Below are positions 14,884 to 16,982 of a stretch of DNA of 16,982 bases, one piece after another. Position numbers and translations under genes: made by a program. The first letter of the stretch is position 1. Every line of letters starts with the position of its first letter. The DNA is from SLQH01 sp964612995 (GTDB lineage Bacteria > Planctomycetota > UBA11346), in contig CAZTGE010000089.1 of NCBI GenBank assembly GCA_964612995.1, forward strand, positions 1-16,982. Direction: 5' to 3'. Below the pieces are notes generated by a model, which was not told where the DNA came from, did not search any database, and was given only the letters and a program-made list of their open reading frames with translations.

Positions 14884-15282
14884 AAAGCAGAAAAGGACGC
14901 CATCACCAAGGTGCCGTGGCATCTCTACGCCGATGCGACAGCCAGCGTCCCGGTTAGGTTCGAGGTGGATGGTCTGGGCGAGAGGGTCAAGATCGAGAAG
15001 GTGCTCGTGAGCTTCTACTGTGCTGACATGGTGCACAATCATGTCGGCTATCCAGAATACTTGGGGTACGTGAAGCGTTTCGAGCATGAGTCGCAGTTCG
15101 GTGTCGGCGACGGCTTCGAGGAGAACGGCCGTACGCATCCGGAGAGTTCGGTGTATACGGCCTGGATCCCCACCGGTGTCTTCAGAAACGAGGCGGACTT
15201 GATCGCGGATACGACAGAGCGAGGGTACTTCGTTGTGACGATAAACAGACTCGATTACCGTGAACGGGTTGAGATCAAATAG
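14884..15282 (+). pseudogene. Beta-rich protein fragment lacking a convincing start
   Basis: The frame opens directly after a TGA at 14881 and reads as good coding sequence to TAG 15280. It begins KAEKDAITKVPWHLYADATA and continues with SVPVRFEVDGLGERVKIEKV. The only available start is GTG 14911, which lies inside apparently continuous homologous-looking sequence and has no well-placed ribosome binding site (AGGA is 13 bases away). The protein looks like a beta-sandwich domain with many Val, Phe, Tyr and Glu residues. I do not recognise the family. It may be an N-terminally truncated gene, or one half of a gene whose other part lies at 15543-16735 (see findings). Confidence 0.5.
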
Positions 15283-15571
15283 CGCGAGCACTATCAACCG
15301 GCGCACCGTGGTGGCGAACCCGGATCTCGACGAGCTGGGCCGGAAGACGATCACCGCTCACAGCCTGCGGGTGACCTTCGCCAGCCTGTTGTTCCAGGGC
15401 GGCGCGAACATCCGGACCATCAACGAGCTGATGATGCATGAGCAGCTCGGAACCACCGCGCGGTACACGCCCGTGGAGTTGAATGATCTGCGCAAGGTGT
15501 GCCGGAGGCGCATCCAAGGGGGTGAGATGCTGGATGCCATAGCGGAGTACCCCCTTCACCATCGCGGTTGA
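15260..15571 (+). pseudogene. Tyrosine recombinase (phage integrase family), C-terminal fragment
   Basis: About 100 codons, of which roughly 15308-15530 match the catalytic C-terminus of tyrosine site-specific recombinases. ITAHSLRVTFASLL (31-44, His34 and Arg37 of the HxxR box), NIRTINELMMHEQLGTTARY (His60 and nucleophile Tyr69). The N-terminal DNA-binding domain and the first catalytic Arg and Lys are missing, and no remnant of them is seen upstream. The fragment therefore cannot be active alone. Its last residues (EYPLHHRG) are a frame shadow of the neighbouring gene that begins about 15543. It marks past mobile-element activity. Confidence 0.8.
15279..15544. repeat. 6-bp direct repeats ATAGCG flanking the integrase fragment
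   Basis: ATAGCG lies at 15279-15284 and 15539-15544, bracketing the integrase-like fragment, followed by cGAG and GAG respectively. A six-base match may be chance. It is noted because removing one copy with the intervening 260 bases would put the coding sequence on both sides in one frame. Confidence 0.3.
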
Positions 15572-16735
15572 GGAGAAGGTCTATGACCCGCTGGTGAATG
15601 ACACTGACTACATCAATTCGGAGTACATCTCACTGAAGCCGTGGTACGAGCTGAAATACAGCCTGCCTGTTCTGCCCGATGGCAGCAACCATTACCTTAT
15701 CAGCAACAAGGTCTCAATCGATCGCTTCGGTGACAAGGAGGTACCTGTCTTCGAAATCGATGTGGACCGTAGTGCGACCAATGGCACGTACAGCGCCCTA
15801 GACCAGCCGCAGGGGCACAAGGAGGCGGAGAAGAAGTTCTGGAACAATCACACGAACCCCTCCGATAATATTGGTTGGTTCAAATTCTCGGACCTCGAAT
15901 GGGGCCAAACTGATGACGGAAGTGATGGTGATTTCACCCTCACCATCGACTATGACACGGTCAACAGCCCGTTTGTAAATGACAAGCGAATGAGTTTCAC
16001 CGTTGCGGACGGACGGTATCAGAGCTTTACCGGAATCTACTACGGCAGAAAGGACGCCGGAGTCGCCACGGACCTCGTAGACATCGAGAAGGATGAGGGG
16101 TCGATCGATCTTAAGGCCTTCTAGGAAACTCCGGAGAACAAGAACGTCTTCAGCATCTCCTACAATGACGTCAAGACGGGGCTGAGTGGTGCAGTGATGC
16201 CCGCCATGAAGACGGCATCAATCTCGGCTCTTGCCGTTGCAGTCGCCAGTCACACGTCCAAGAAGGCATCGATCTGGCTCGGCGAGCGGTTCGTGACCTT
16301 CGCGACCAATCCCTGGTTGGGCGTTGGGTTGCTTGTCGCCGAGACTGCATGGGGTCTGGCAAACTGGGGTAAGGCTCAGGTGCCCGAATGGGCTGCCTAC
16401 ATCTGCTACGGCGGCTACGTTGTTCGCGACCGTGAGGGCAACAAGGGTGTGAGCGCGCTCTTCCCCTCTGATCGACCAGACGATCGGACCGTTCGTATCC
16501 CGGTGGATACCAACAATGGTACAGGCACAGCTCGCAGCCGCTTCCGCGTAGCTGGCAAGCGCGTTCCTGTCTCCCTTGGTAAGAGCGTTACCGGCTTTGT
16601 CAGCGGCACCATCTGTGCCGGTGGCATGTCGGGTGTGAGCATCCTCACCCTGGGGCTGTATGACTCTGAACTCGACATCTCCATTACCTGCAACATCAAG
16701 TCGGTTGAACAGGGAATCCAGATCCAATCCAACGC
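15543..16735 (+). pseudogene. Unknown protein gene, 5'-truncated and interrupted by in-frame TAG
   Basis: After a TAG at 15540 the frame is open to TAG 16122 (193 codons), and then, in the same frame, open again to the right edge. Coding character is continuous across the stop: DEGSIDLKAF, TAG, then ETPENKNVFSISYNDVK. The first half is beta-rich and acidic (for example TDDGSDGDFTLTIDYDT). The second has a small-residue, hydrophobic stretch with a possible membrane segment (about 16206-16370), then GYVVRDREG and a beta-like end up to about 16730. A start at GTG 15594 is possible, but sequence before it (STPFTIAVEEKVYDPL) also looks coding. It is AT-richer than the core genes. I do not recognise the family; a secreted or toxin-type protein is possible but unproven. 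Confidence 0.6.
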
Positions 16736-16982
16736 TTTTGCGGTGGATATTCTCGCTTTCTGCGTGATGAGCAATCACATGCATATTGTATTACGCACGG
16801 ATCCAGAGCAGGCGCAGCGGTGGAGCGCGCGAGAGGTGGTCGAGCGTTGGAGCGCGGTATTTCCCGATCGGGATCCGGTGACCGGCGGGCCGATCGCGTG
16901 GGATCCTGCAGATATCGATCGCCATGCGCGCGATGATGTATGGGTCGCCGTTCGTCGCGAGCGCCTGGCATCCGTCTCGTGG
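16733..16982 (+). pseudogene. Y1/HUH transposase (REP-associated, RAYT-type), N-terminally truncated
   Basis: From about codon 16737 the frame switches to clear Y1 (IS200-like) transposase sequence: FAVDILAFCVMSNHMHIVLR, with the HUH pair as His (16776-16778) and His (16782-16784), then RWSAREVVERWSAVFP, and RRERLASVSW at the edge, which in this family precedes the FMxCLNEPIARRAN region. The first part, roughly 80 residues before FAVDI, is missing and replaced in frame by the preceding unknown gene. The catalytic Tyr lies beyond the window. Composition is again GC-rich like the core. It could be a dead fragment or a fusion product. Confidence 0.8.

Noticed and set aside
16122..16124. TAG as a reassigned or pyrrolysine codon
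   Set aside because: TAG also ends the neighbouring intact exported gene (14873-14875), and the setting is full of gene fragments. A simple nonsense mutation is the better reading.

Overview
The window is GC-rich, densely packed bacterial DNA. Its housekeeping genes (HrpA with a DUF3418-type C-terminus, UvrB, QueC, Dtd, an outer-membrane porin, an M48 lipoprotein) point to a Gram-negative gammaproteobacterium, perhaps near the Chromatiales/Ectothiorhodospiraceae. That placement is inferred from protein style and base composition, not from a marker gene.

Layout. Positions 1-361 hold no gene, only short tandem repeats and a hairpin element. A formylglycine-type sulfatase (362-1594, minus) diverges from a long hrpA (1708-5871, plus). 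A 430-base gap (5872-6301) holds a cluster of back-to-back hairpins. It is followed by a beta-propeller lipoprotein gene (6302-7489, plus), which converges on uvrB (7514-9553, minus). uvrB diverges from a queC-dtd pair (9641-10770, plus) joined by an ATGA overlap. A two-gene minus-strand operon follows (10793-12543): a small PstS-like periplasmic protein and an outer-membrane porin, also overlapping by ATGA. An M48 metalloprotease lipoprotein gene (12798-13619, plus) ends the orderly core.

From about 13620 to the right edge the character changes. Base composition is more AT-rich, especially 15590-16740, and families become hard to recognise. The pieces, all on the plus strand, are: a small HEIQH zincin-like ORF; an intact exported protein 11 bases after it; a beta-rich fragment with no convincing start; the C-terminal catalytic end of a tyrosine recombinase; a roughly 400-codon reading frame with one in-frame TAG; and, fused in the same frame, an N-terminally truncated Y1/HUH (RAYT-type) transposase that runs off the window. 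I read this as an eroded accessory island.

How genes work together: queC and dtd are co-transcribed but functionally separate (queuosine precursor synthesis; D-aminoacyl-tRNA proofreading). The PstS-like protein and porin probably serve one uptake or envelope task. The zincin-like ORF and exported protein could be an effector/immunity-type pair, which is a guess from layout only. No rRNA, tRNA, CRISPR array or clear intrinsic terminator was seen.
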